DNA of 64,000 nucleotides from Streptomyces sp. HNM0575 (lineage in GTDB: Bacteria; Actinomycetota; Actinomycetes; Streptomycetales; Streptomycetaceae). The position numbers were made by a program, and so were the translations under genes. Shown here in pieces: positions 47,885 to 56,872 of this stretch. Numbering within the stretch: the first letter of the stretch is position 1; every line of letters begins with the position of its first letter. The notes below the pieces were generated by a model that saw only the letters and a program-made list of their open reading frames with translations, made no database searches and was not told the DNA's origin. The DNA lies in contig NZ_JAASAG010000006.1 in NCBI RefSeq assembly GCF_012726265.1, forward strand, positions 186,001 through 250,000, in the 5' to 3' direction.

Positions 47885-49659
47885 GCGGGCTGGTTCCCTT
47901 CGGATGCGCCGGGGCCTGCGTCGCTGGAGTCGCCGCCTGCCCCGCCGTTGTCGCTTGTCTCTCTGGTCTCGTGTCTTGTCTCGCCGGTGTTGCGGGTGTT
48001 GCGGGTGTTGCCGGTGGTGGTGCTGCCGGTTCCGCCGGTTCCGCTCGCGTCGCCCGTATCGCTCGTGGTGGCCGAGTCGCTCGGGGCGGCCGTATGGCCC
48101 GGGTCGGTCGTGTCGTCGGTGCGGCCCGGCGCGCTCGCGCCGCCCGTACCGACCGCTGCCCGTCCGGAGGCCGTGCCCCTCTGGAACGCGGACCAGCGTT
48201 CGGCGCTCTCCTCCGGTGTCGAGGGCGGGGCAACGGGCGTGCCGGAGGCGCGAGTTGCGGAGGCGCCCGCGGAGGCGGAACCCGCTCCGGAGCCCGGTCC
48301 CTGCCGATGCTGGTCCGGCGCCGTGCCCCCGGGCAGGCTCCGCGCCGGGGCGGAACCGGCGGACTCGGCGGATTCCGCGGTGCCCGCGCCGCGCGCCTCG
48401 CCCGCCTTCTCCTCCGCGTCCGCACGGCCCCGCCGGCGACGGCGCGGCAGCTCCTCCGCGCCCGTGCCCGCCGGGCCGGACGGCGTGCCCGCGCCGACGC
48501 CCCGTGACGGGACCGGCGCGGAGAGGGCCGAGTCCGCATGCCCCGGCAGCACCGGCGTGCCGTACGGCGGCGTCGGCGCCATCACCGACCTCGGATACTC
48601 CGCCTCGTCGAGCAGCGTGAGCAGCGGCTCGCCGGGTATGTGCACGATCGCCCGCACACCCCCGTACGGGGAGGGCTCCACGTGCGTGCTGAATCCGTAC
48701 TGGCGCACGAGCTGCCCGATGGCCGCGAATCCGTTGCGCGGAGGGTCGCCGAGCTCGGTGATCAGGATCGCCTCGTCGCCCGACATCAGCCGCTTGGCGC
48801 GCTTGAGTTCCTCGGCGTTCATGCCCACGCCCGCGTCGTCGATGATCACCGATACGCCGCGGTTGCCCTGCTGAAGCGTGACGACGACGGGCAGTTCGGG
48901 GTGCGAGTAGTGGAGCGCGTTCGCCATCAGCTCCGTCAGCGTCACCGCGACCGGCTCGACCGCGCGGGCGATCACGCCGACCGGGTCGCGCAGGAGATTG
49001 CTCACCTGGACGCGTTCATAGCCGCTGAGCCTGGACGAGGCGCCGACGACGACGTCCGCGAGGTGCGAGTTGTCCCTCGTCAGTCCCGGCCATGCCCCGC
49101 AGACCACCGCGGTCGACTGGATGCGGCGCAGCGCCTGCTCGTTGAGGAAGTCGGCGGAGAGCAGGTCCTCGGCGACGAGGGGGTCCTCGTACTTCTCCTG
49201 CATCCGCTGGAGCAGCGTCTGAAGCTGGTAGAGCAGCGCCTGGATGGTCGTGGTCGCACCGCGCATCGTCGCCTGGGCGGCGGCGTCGACCCGGTTACGC
49301 TCCCTGGTGACCTCCTCCCTGACCTGCGAGAGCACGGCGTCGATGGAACGGTCCAGATCCGGGCTGAGCGTCGCGGCGCCCAGCGGACCCGGGACGGGGA
49401 CGTTGGTGTGGGCGAGCGATGTGGCCAGTTCCGGTATGCGGGTGTTCACCAGGTGCCTCAGCTCGGCCTCCACGGCCTGGAACCTCGCCGAGAGGTCCGC
49501 GGCGTACCGCGACGCGCCTTCGAGCTCCGTCTCGGTCGCCTCCGAGTGCAGCTGCGACCTGCTCAACTCCTGCCGCGAGCGCACCAGGAGGAGGGCCAGA
49601 ACGACGGCGACGGTACCCAAGGCGAGGAACACGATCAGCGCCACCGGTGTGTCGGTCAT
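47881..49659 (-). CDS. Conservon sensor ATPase (CvnA)
   Basis: A 592-residue protein with one N-terminal membrane helix (VALIVFLALGTVAVVLALLL), a coiled-coil region (30-170) and a GHKL ATPase domain (about 230-340; N box ELMANALHYSHPE, G1 DDAGVGM). It has no canonical His-containing dimerisation box, the usual state for CvnA. The last ~230 residues are disordered, ending in a Thr/Asn/Arg-rich stretch (NTRNTRNTGETRHETRETS). First gene of a six-gene operon whose internal overlaps imply tight coupling. The signal sensed is unknown. Confidence 0.9.
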   Translation of the reverse strand: MTDTPVALIVFLALGTVAVVLALLLVRSRQELSRSQLHSEATETELEGASRYAADLSARFQAVEAELRHLVNTRIPELATSLAHTNVPVPGPLGAATLSPDLDRSIDAVLSQVREEVTRERNRVDAAAQATMRGATTTIQALLYQLQTLLQRMQEKYEDPLVAEDLLSADFLNEQALRRIQSTAVVCGAWPGLTRDNSHLADVVVGASSRLSGYERVQVSNLLRDPVGVIARAVEPVAVTLTELMANALHYSHPELPVVVTLQQGNRGVSVIIDDAGVGMNAEELKRAKRLMSGDEAILITELGDPPRNGFAAIGQLVRQYGFSTHVEPSPYGGVRAIVHIPGEPLLTLLDEAEYPRSVMAPTPPYGTPVLPGHADSALSAPVPSRGVGAGTPSGPAGTGAEELPRRRRRGRADAEEKAGEARGAGTAESAESAGSAPARSLPGGTAPDQHRQGPGSGAGSASAGASATRASGTPVAPPSTPEESAERWSAFQRGTASGRAAVGTGGASAPGRTDDTTDPGHTAAPSDSATTSDTGDASGTGGTGSTTTGNTRNTRNTGETRHETRETSDNGGAGGDSSDAGPGASEGNQPA

Positions 49660-49935
49660 CGGCGTCCTTGATCAACTGGTTGCTGTGGATCGGTGGTTCA
49701 GGGTGCGGATAAGCGTCGGAGAAACGGATGTGCATCTTCGAGCACTGCCCTTTTCGGCCATCCCTCACCGGTGGTCCCCACATGCTGCCTGACGCCCGTG
49801 GAGCGCACACCCGTAACAGGAACATTCGTACACATCGACAGAACGTAATTCACCGTCAAACAGGGAGCGTTCGGACAGCCGAGGGGTGCGGGAATCCCGG
49901 AGCGGCAACGGACGACCGCGGACGGTGACGGGCGG

Positions 49936-51444
49936 TCAGCCGTCGTCTCGGCCCAGCCGGACGGGGTTGGTCATCGCGGCCATCGCGCCGGGCAGATCGG
50001 GCGGAGAACCCGCGGGCGGACGGCGGCGTATCTCCGCCCGCACATAGGCCGCGGCCGAAGCCGTGGTCCGCCACTCCAGAGGGGCACCGGAGACCGGGGC
50101 CGTGAACATCTCGCCCTCGTCGGTGAGGAATCGGGCCGTGGCGCCCTCCGGCGCACCGGAGACCTCCAGCCGCACCGTGACCCGCGCATCCGGCCGGACC
50201 GCCAACCGCTCGCCGATGTCCGCGTGTTCGCCCTGCTCACCGCTCGCCGTGAACCGCACGGAGATCTCCGACGACTCCGCGATGTAGCTGCGGCCCGCCC
50301 GTATGCCCTCCAGCAGGGCACGCCTGGAGAGGTCCTCCGCGAGAACGACCGTCTGCGGCAGGCCGACCTTCTGCGGCTCGGCGTGGGCGTCGCTGTTGCC
50401 CATGGCGGGCAGCGGGCCGTGGCCCGGCGGCGGAGCCGTGAGCATGTTGTCCCAGGCCGCGACCGCGAGCTCGTCGTCCGTCGTCCACGGCCCGTTCCAC
50501 ACCTCTACGGCGTCCGCCTCCCCGTACCCGAACTTCCACTGGCAGCCGACGAACGGGCAGTTCGGATGGGCCGGGACGATCAGGCCGCCGGCCCGCCGGA
50601 TCCGGCGGGCGAAGCGCGGGAAGCGGCCGTCGCGGGCTCTGTAGCGCCAGTCGATGAAGGTGCCCGGGTCCGTGCCGAGTGCCAGCACATGGCCGTTGCG
50701 CGTGGTGATCTCCTCGCCGCAGAGGATCAGGAAGTCCTCGTCCCACAGGCCGGTCCAGGCGCCGTGCCCCGACGACGTGTTGTGCTCCGTGGTCGCGATG
50801 AAGTCCAGGCCCGCCTCGCGTGCTGCGGCCGCGGCCTCCGCCGGGGTGCGCTTGCCGTCCGAGTGGACCGTGTGCAGATGGCAGTCGCCCCTGTACCAGG
50901 CGCGTCCGCGGCCTCGCGCGCGCTCCGGCGGATGAACGGGACGCGGGGTCTCGCCCTGGTCCCCGAACCGCAGGGTGACCGTGACCTCGTACTCCATTCC
51001 CTGCGGGGCCACCGTGTACGGACCGAGCGCGACGTGCCAGGTGCCCTCGCGGACCGGCCCTGCCAGATACCCCGGCGTCGCCTCCTCGGCGCTGATCGTG
51101 AACCGGTCCCGCGCACCACCCGACCAGCCACGGAAGCCCCGCCCGCCGAGGGCCGTGCCACGCTCGTCGAACACCCCTATGTCCAGGGCGTTCCCCTGGG
51201 TGCCCTCGGGAACCGCCGGCTTGTCGTAGCCGTACGACACCTCGAACTCGCGGACGCCGGCGGGGACTTCGACCGGCAGATAGACGAAGTCGGGCGCTCC
51301 CGTGGGCAGACGGCCCTTGACCGTCCTGGACCGCTCCGAGCCGTCGGCGGCGCGGGCGAAGCTCACCCCGCCGAGGGTCAGCACGCCGGTGGCTCCCGCC
51401 ACCGCCGACATCCGGAGCACGTCGCGTCTCTCCACGCCTGGCAT
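49936..51444 (-). CDS. Exported PHP-domain metal-dependent phosphoesterase
   Basis: A 502-residue protein with a Tat-like signal (ERRDVLRMSAVAGATGVLTL, cleavage near SFARA). An N-terminal beta-domain (~40-175) is followed by a PHP domain whose metal ligands are visible: DCHLHTVHSDGKR, TTEHN, CGEEIT, VPAHPNC and GNSDAH. PHP proteins hydrolyse phosphoesters with three metal ions. A C-terminal beta-sandwich (~410-480) may bind sugar or surface. Export of a PHP enzyme suggests scavenging of phosphate or processing of wall polymers. ATG at 51444. Confidence 0.85.
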   Translation of the reverse strand: MPGVERRDVLRMSAVAGATGVLTLGGVSFARAADGSERSRTVKGRLPTGAPDFVYLPVEVPAGVREFEVSYGYDKPAVPEGTQGNALDIGVFDERGTALGGRGFRGWSGGARDRFTISAEEATPGYLAGPVREGTWHVALGPYTVAPQGMEYEVTVTLRFGDQGETPRPVHPPERARGRGRAWYRGDCHLHTVHSDGKRTPAEAAAAAREAGLDFIATTEHNTSSGHGAWTGLWDEDFLILCGEEITTRNGHVLALGTDPGTFIDWRYRARDGRFPRFARRIRRAGGLIVPAHPNCPFVGCQWKFGYGEADAVEVWNGPWTTDDELAVAAWDNMLTAPPPGHGPLPAMGNSDAHAEPQKVGLPQTVVLAEDLSRRALLEGIRAGRSYIAESSEISVRFTASGEQGEHADIGERLAVRPDARVTVRLEVSGAPEGATARFLTDEGEMFTAPVSGAPLEWRTTASAAAYVRAEIRRRPPAGSPPDLPGAMAAMTNPVRLGRDDG

Positions 51445-51670
51445 GTGTGCCTCCCCCTTCGCGGCGCGCCACCGCGCCGCTGACCCAGCCCTGGCGGCGC
51501 CGCCCCGACGCCACGAGTCACTGTTCTACGCGCAGCCGACAGGCGGGGAAACCCCTGTGGATAACTCTCGGCGGGCGCGAGCCGGGCACCGCTCGCACCC
51601 CACCCGCACGTGCGGCATACCGGAGGAGCACCCGCGTCCGCTTACCGGAGGCACGCCCGCGCCCGCCCGT

Positions 51671-52339
51671 TCAGGAGCGGCGCCGTGAGGCCGCGAAGAG
51701 GGCCAGACCCACGGCCACGGCCACGATGAGGACGAGCGGGATCACCAGCCACAGCCACCACCGGCTGTGGCCCTTCTTCGAGTACGAGTCCCCACCGTTG
51801 TGGCCGCTCGTGGTGGTCGTCCCGGTCGTGGTCCTGCCGAGGGTCGAGCCGCCCCTGGAGGTGCCGCCCGAACTGGTCTTGCTGACGCCGCCGCTGGTGC
51901 TGACGCTCCCACCGCTGCTGCTCGTCGTGCCGCCCCGGCTTCCGCCGCTGCTGACGCCGCCGGATATCCGTCCGGGCGCGGCCTGAGTACGCACCGCGCC
52001 GGCACCGTCGCCGTGCCCGGCCGCGGAGGTCCCGGCAACCGCGGAGTTCCCCGCGACCGCGGAGGTCCCGGTGGACGTACCGCCGGACGCCCCTCCCGCT
52101 GTCCCTCCGGCGCCGCCTTCCACGTCCCCTGCCGCCGCCCGCCCCTGCACACCGGTCGCCGCACCGGCCGCGGCACCGGACACCGCGCCGCTAGCCGCCG
52201 CGCCGGTCGCCGCCGCCGCGGCACCGGCCACCGCCCCGCCGCGCGCGGCTCCGCCCGGTGCCGCGTGCGCCGTCGCTGCGCCCCCGCCCAGCACGGCGAG
52301 GAGCAGCACGGCAGAAGTGGTGAGAAGGCGAACTCGCAT
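51671..52339 (-). CDS. Secreted low-complexity protein with C-terminal membrane anchor
   Basis: A 222-residue protein: Sec signal (MRVRLLTTSAVLLLAVLGGG, cleavage after AHA), ~150 residues of Ala/Gly, then Ser/Thr/Gly repeats (TSAVAGNSAVAGTS, SGGVSKTSSGGTS), and a C-terminal helix (WWLWLVIPLVLIVAVAVGLA) with a basic RRRS tail. The architecture resembles a wall-spanning stalk. GGGGG lies 5 bp before the ATG at 52339. Divergent from fbiC. No homology-based function. Confidence 0.75.
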   Translation of the reverse strand: MRVRLLTTSAVLLLAVLGGGAATAHAAPGGAARGGAVAGAAAAATGAAASGAVSGAAAGAATGVQGRAAAGDVEGGAGGTAGGASGGTSTGTSAVAGNSAVAGTSAAGHGDGAGAVRTQAAPGRISGGVSSGGSRGGTTSSSGGSVSTSGGVSKTSSGGTSRGGSTLGRTTTGTTTTSGHNGGDSYSKKGHSRWWLWLVIPLVLIVAVAVGLALFAASRRRS

Positions 52340-52482
52340 TGATTCCCCCGTAGTTGTCGGTCGTCGGTCCCCTGCGGCCGCACATCCGTGCGGCCGCGTG
52401 TAACGCAGCACCGTAGACGATGTGAGATAGCCCGCAGCGTCCGCTCCGGAGAGCCGTTCGGTCCCGCTCGTATGCTCAATTC

Positions 52483-55143
52483 ATGACTTCGAACGCGCAG
52501 GCAGCCCCCACCGCCAACGCAATGCGGCGTGCGCTCCGGCGTGCCCGCGACGGTGTGACGCTCGACGCCGCCGAAGCCGCGGTCCTGCTCCAGGCTCGCG
52601 GCGGCGATCTCGCCGAACTCGCCCGCTCCGCGGCCCGCGTGAGGGACGCCGGGCTGGAGGCGGCGGGCCGTCCGGGAGTGATCACGTACTCGCGCGGGGT
52701 CTTCATCCCGCTCACCCGCTTGTGCCGCGACAAGTGCCACTACTGCACGTTCGTCACCGTGCCCGGCAAGCTGCGCCGCGAGAAGGGCACGGTGGGGGCA
52801 CCTCCCGAGCGGAGCTTGGGGGCGTTCCTGTCCCCGGACGAGGTACTCGACATCGCGCGCCGCGGTGCCGAAGCGGGCTGCAAGGAGGCCCTGTTCACCC
52901 TCGGCGACAAGCCCGAGGACCGCTGGCCCGAGGCCCGCGAGTGGCTGGAGTCGCACGGCTACGACGACACGCTCTCGTACGTACGGGCCATGGCGATCCG
53001 CGTGCTGGAGGAGACCGGCCTGCTGCCCCACCTCAACCCCGGGGTGCTCTCCTGGTCCGACTTCCAGCGCCTCAAGCCCGTGTCGCCCTCCATGGGCATG
53101 ATGCTGGAGACCACCTCGGAGCGGCTGTGGAGCGAGCCGGGCGGCCCCCACCACGGGTCGCCGGACAAGGAGCCCGCGGTGCGGCTGCGCGTCCTGGAGG
53201 ACGCGGGACGCTCCAACGTCCCGTTCACCACAGGGCTGTTGATCGGCATCGGCGAGACGTACGAGGAGCGTGCCGAGTCCCTGTTCGCCCTGCGCCGCAT
53301 CCAGCGCGCCTACCACGGCATCCAGGAACTCATCATGCAGAACTTCCGCGCCAAGCCGGACACGGCCATGCGCGGAACGCCGGACGCCGAACTCGACGAG
53401 CTGGCCGCGACGATCGCCGTCGCCCGCCACATCATGGGACCTTCCGTCCGCATCCAGGCGCCGCCGAACCTGGTCGACGGCGCCGCAGGGGAGTTCGCGA
53501 AGCTCATCGACGCCGGCATCGACGACTGGGGCGGCGTCTCCCCGCTGACGAAGGACCACGTCAACCCCGAGCGCCCCTGGCCGCAGATCGACGACCTCGC
53601 CGAGCGCACCGCCGCGTCCGGCTTCGAACTGCGTGAACGCCTGCCCGTATACCCGGAGTTCGTCAAGGCGGGCGAGCCCTGGCTGGACCCGCGCCTGCTG
53701 CCGCACGTGAACGCGCTCGTCGAGCCGGACACCGGACTCGCCCGCGAGGACGCCCCCGTCGAGGGCCGCCCGTGGCAGGAGCCCGACGAGGGGTATCTCG
53801 CCCCGTCGGGACGTACGGACCTGCACCGCACCATCGACACCGAAGGCCGCACCGCCGACCGGCGCGACGACTTCGACGACGTCTACGGCGACTGGGACTC
53901 GCTCCGCGAGGCCGCGCAGCCGGGCATGGCACCCCAGCGCATCGACACGGACGTACGCGCCGCGCTGTCCACCGCCGCCGACGACCCCACGCGCCTCACC
54001 GACGACGAGGCCCTGGCGCTGCTGCACGCAGACGGGCCCGCCCTGGACGCGGTGTGCAGCATCGCCGACGAGCTGCGCCGCGACGTCGTCGGCGACGACG
54101 TGACGTACATCGTCACCCGCAACATCAACTTCACCAACGTCTGCTACACGGGCTGCCGTTTCTGCGCCTTCGCCCAGCGCCGCACCGACGCCGACGCCTA
54201 CACCCTCTCCCTCGGCCAGGTCGCCGACCGCGCCCAGCAGGCCTGGGACGTGGGCGCCGTCGAGGTGTGCATGCAGGGCGGCATCCACCCGGACCTGCCG
54301 GGCAGCGCGTACTTCGACATCGCCCGCGCCGTGAAGGAGCGCGTGCCGGGGATGCACGTGCACGCCTTCTCGCCGATGGAGGTCGTCAACGGCGCCAGCC
54401 GCACCGGTCTTTCGATCCGCGACTGGCTGCTGAGCGCACGGGAGGCGGGACTCGACTCGATCCCGGGCACGGCCGCCGAGATCCTCGACGACGAGGTCCG
54501 CTGGATCCTCACCAAGGGCAAGCTTCCCGCCGACACCTGGGCCGAAGTCATCGAGACGGCACACGAGTCGGGCATCCGCTCGTCCTCGACGATGATGTAC
54601 GGACACGTGGACCAGCCCCGCCACTGGCTCGGTCATCTGCGCCGGCTCGCGAGCATCCAGCAGTCGGCGCTGGCCAAGGGGGCGGAAGGTTTCACCGAGT
54701 TCGTGACGCTGCCGTTCATCCACACCAACGCGCCCGTGTATCTCGCGGGCATCGCACGGCCCGGCCCCACCACCCGCGACAACCGCGCCGTGACGGCGAT
54801 GGCGCGGCTGCTGCTGCACCCGTACATCACCAACATCCAGACGAGCTGGGTCAAGCTGGGCACCGAGGGCGCCGCCGAGATGCTCCGCTCCGGTGCCAAC
54901 GACCTCGGCGGCACGCTGATGGAGGAGACCATCTCCCGCATGGCGGGCTCCTCTTACGGCTCGTACCGCTCGGTGCAGGATCTTGTCGAGATCGCCCAAG
55001 CCGCGGGCAGGCCCTCCCGCGCCCGTACGACCCTGTACGGAGAGGTGCCCGAGGAACGCAAGGAGGCGGCCCGCCGGTCGGACGGGCACCTTCCGGAACT
55101 CCTTCCGGTGTTGGAAAACCAAACCGGCGTTCTAGAGTGCTGA
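52483..55143 (+). CDS. fbiC: FO synthase, bifunctional CofG/CofH
   Basis: An 886-residue fusion of two radical-SAM enzymes that makes 7,8-didemethyl-8-hydroxy-5-deazariboflavin, the chromophore of coenzyme F420. The N-terminal CofG-like half has CRDKCHYC (Cys81, 85, 88); the C-terminal CofH-like half has CYTGCRFC (about 554-561). Length is typical for actinobacterial FbiC apart from a ~14-residue insertion at 101-115 (GTVGAPPERSLGA), which corresponds to a DNA segment resembling a dispersed Streptomyces repeat. Matches SCO4429 by order. Divergent from the secreted-protein gene. Confidence 0.95.
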   Translation: MTSNAQAAPTANAMRRALRRARDGVTLDAAEAAVLLQARGGDLAELARSAARVRDAGLEAAGRPGVITYSRGVFIPLTRLCRDKCHYCTFVTVPGKLRREKGTVGAPPERSLGAFLSPDEVLDIARRGAEAGCKEALFTLGDKPEDRWPEAREWLESHGYDDTLSYVRAMAIRVLEETGLLPHLNPGVLSWSDFQRLKPVSPSMGMMLETTSERLWSEPGGPHHGSPDKEPAVRLRVLEDAGRSNVPFTTGLLIGIGETYEERAESLFALRRIQRAYHGIQELIMQNFRAKPDTAMRGTPDAELDELAATIAVARHIMGPSVRIQAPPNLVDGAAGEFAKLIDAGIDDWGGVSPLTKDHVNPERPWPQIDDLAERTAASGFELRERLPVYPEFVKAGEPWLDPRLLPHVNALVEPDTGLAREDAPVEGRPWQEPDEGYLAPSGRTDLHRTIDTEGRTADRRDDFDDVYGDWDSLREAAQPGMAPQRIDTDVRAALSTAADDPTRLTDDEALALLHADGPALDAVCSIADELRRDVVGDDVTYIVTRNINFTNVCYTGCRFCAFAQRRTDADAYTLSLGQVADRAQQAWDVGAVEVCMQGGIHPDLPGSAYFDIARAVKERVPGMHVHAFSPMEVVNGASRTGLSIRDWLLSAREAGLDSIPGTAAEILDDEVRWILTKGKLPADTWAEVIETAHESGIRSSSTMMYGHVDQPRHWLGHLRRLASIQQSALAKGAEGFTEFVTLPFIHTNAPVYLAGIARPGPTTRDNRAVTAMARLLLHPYITNIQTSWVKLGTEGAAEMLRSGANDLGGTLMEETISRMAGSSYGSYRSVQDLVEIAQAAGRPSRARTTLYGEVPEERKEAARRSDGHLPELLPVLENQTGVLEC
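52791..52824. repeat. Dispersed GC-rich repeat inserted in frame in fbiC
   Basis: Begins GGTGGGGGCACCTCCC and ends GAGCTTGGGGG, with CCTCCC/GGGGG complementarity. It looks like the short GC-rich repeat family seen between many Streptomyces genes. It adds about 14 codons without breaking the frame. Confidence 0.65.
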
Positions 55144-55218
55144 CCTGCTGACAGGAGCAGGTCTCCCCTTGCTTGCCTCGACGCACGGACCCTTACGCCG
55201 TACCAGTGGGAGAGAGAC

Positions 55219-56337
55219 GTGGCCGCTTCCGGCGGTGATGCCATGTGGGGCCGCACCGAGCAGCAGGACTTCCGCAGCCGGGTGCGGGGCTGCCTGCTCG
55301 GCGGCGCGATCGGCGACGCGCTCGGTGCGGGCGTCGAGCACGACTCGCTGAGCGACATCAGGGAGGCGCACGGCTCGGCCGGCGTCACGGACTACGTACC
55401 GGCGTACGGGCGTCGCGGTGCCATCACCGACGACACCCAGATGACGCTGTTCACGACGGACGGCCTGATCCGCGCGCATGTGCGCAGGGACACGGGCGCC
55501 TGGCACCCGCCGACCGACGTGCACGCCGCCTACCGCAGGTGGGCCGCCACCCAGCGGGACTGGGGCCCGGACGAACGCAAGAAGGAGGACGGCTGGCTGG
55601 CGCGCGAGGAGTGGCTGTACGCACGGCGCTCCCCGGGCAAGACCTGCCTCAGCGGACTCTCCGAAGAGCGCATGGGCACGCTGGAGTCGCCCAAGAACCC
55701 CGAGTCGAAGGGCTGCGGCACGGTGATGCGCTCCGCGCCCTTCGGGCTGCTGGTCGGCTGGGAGCCCCAACTGGTCTTCCAGCTCTCCGTCGAGTGCGCG
55801 GCGCAGACGCACGGCCACCCGACGGCATATCTGGCGGCGGGCGCGTTCTCCACGATCGTGCACGCGCTGGCGCGCAAGGACAGCCTCGACCACGCGGTGC
55901 AGAAGGCGCTCGCGATGCTGGCCACGCGGCCGGGCCACGAGGAGACCACGGACGCGCTGAAGCGCGCGCTCGGGGCGATGCGCCAGGGCATGCCGTCCGC
56001 GGAACGCGTCGAGGCGCTGGGCGAGGGATGGACCGCCGAAGAGGCCCTGGCCATCGGCGTCTACTGCGCGCTCGTCGCCGAGGACGTACGCCACGGGCTG
56101 CTGCTCGCCGTGAACCACGGCGGCGACAGCGACTCCACGGGCTCCGTCTGCGGCAATCTGCTCGGCACCATCCACGGGGAGACGGCGCTTCCGCCCGCGT
56201 GGGTCGCGGAACTGGAGGGGCGCCCGACGATGCTCGAACTGGCCGACGACTTCGCCATGGAGATGACCCAGGGGCCCGCGCTGCACGCACCGGGCGCGGC
56301 GTCGCCGGCGTGGCTGGCGCGCTACCCGCGGGCCTGA
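55219..56337 (+). CDS. ADP-ribosylglycohydrolase family protein
   Basis: A 372-residue protein of the DraG/ARH family. Metal-binding motifs are intact: the N-terminal GCLLGGAIGDALG, the DDTQMTLFTTDGL Asp pair, and the C-terminal NHGGDSDSTGSVCGNLLG. Family members remove ADP-ribose from proteins or nucleic acids with Mg2+/Mn2+; some act on other substrates. GGGAGAGAG precedes the GTG at 55219. It follows fbiC by 75 bp and may share its transcript. Confidence 0.88.
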   Translation: MAASGGDAMWGRTEQQDFRSRVRGCLLGGAIGDALGAGVEHDSLSDIREAHGSAGVTDYVPAYGRRGAITDDTQMTLFTTDGLIRAHVRRDTGAWHPPTDVHAAYRRWAATQRDWGPDERKKEDGWLAREEWLYARRSPGKTCLSGLSEERMGTLESPKNPESKGCGTVMRSAPFGLLVGWEPQLVFQLSVECAAQTHGHPTAYLAAGAFSTIVHALARKDSLDHAVQKALAMLATRPGHEETTDALKRALGAMRQGMPSAERVEALGEGWTAEEALAIGVYCALVAEDVRHGLLLAVNHGGDSDSTGSVCGNLLGTIHGETALPPAWVAELEGRPTMLELADDFAMEMTQGPALHAPGAASPAWLARYPRA

Positions 56338-56360
56338 CCCGCGCTCGCCCGCTGCCGGTG

Positions 56361-56457
56361 CGCCCACGGTCCGTACGTCCATGGCCGCACGTACGCCCAC
56401 GGCCGCACGTACGCCCACGGCCGCACGTACGCCCACGGCCGCACGTACGCCCATGGA
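56361..56457. repeat. 18-bp minisatellite after the ADP-ribosylglycohydrolase gene
   Basis: Four 18-bp units of the form CGCCCACGGCCGCACGTA (three exact, one variant) with partial copies at both ends. Intergenic. Confidence 0.92.
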
Positions 56458-56524
56458 AGAGCCCCCTCGGCTGGGACGGCGGGCCGGTCGAGAGGGCTCA
56501 GTTCCAGGGTGACTCCGTGACCGG

Positions 56525-56734
56525 TCAGGCGCTGTGGACGGGCTCTCCGCCGCACACGCCGGCCACGAAGCCGTTCCAGGCACCCGGGGGGAAGCTCAGC
56601 GACGGACCGTCCGGGACCTTCGAGTCACGAACCGCCACTGCTGTCCGGGTAGGGGACTTCACTTCGACGCACGCACCGTTCGCCGAGTAACTCGATTTGA
56701 TCCATCGGGTCGTGTTTCCCTGCTGAATTGCCAT
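56525..56734 (-). CDS. DUF397 protein, partner of the XRE regulator (Scr2-like)
   Basis: A 69-residue DUF397 protein: TTRWIKSSYSANGACVEVKS, VAVRDSKVPDGPSLSFPPGA and the final WNGFVAGV. It lies directly downstream of an XRE/DUF5753-type regulator, the arrangement of the S. coelicolor Scr1-Scr2 pair (SCO4441-SCO4442), reported to stimulate antibiotic production together. GGAG lies 5 bp before the ATG at 56734. Confidence 0.88.
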   Translation of the reverse strand: MAIQQGNTTRWIKSSYSANGACVEVKSPTRTAVAVRDSKVPDGPSLSFPPGAWNGFVAGVCGGEPVHSA

Positions 56735-56872
56735 GTCTGCTCCGGTTGTTCGACTCCAGCGCTCGACCGTACGCCTCGATTTCCCGGCGCGAAGGGGCCG
56801 TTCACTCGACCGGATGGCATATTCCGCGGGTAGCTTCACTGTGCTCCTGGACAGGGTGTACGCTCCCCGCCC

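Noticed and set aside
51742..55122. Very long open frame antisense to fbiC, and similar ones antisense to afsR and the carboxypeptidase
   Set aside because: High-GC codon bias leaves antisense and offset frames open; these encode low-complexity Arg/Gly/Ala-rich sequence and no domains, while the sense strands encode complete known proteins.
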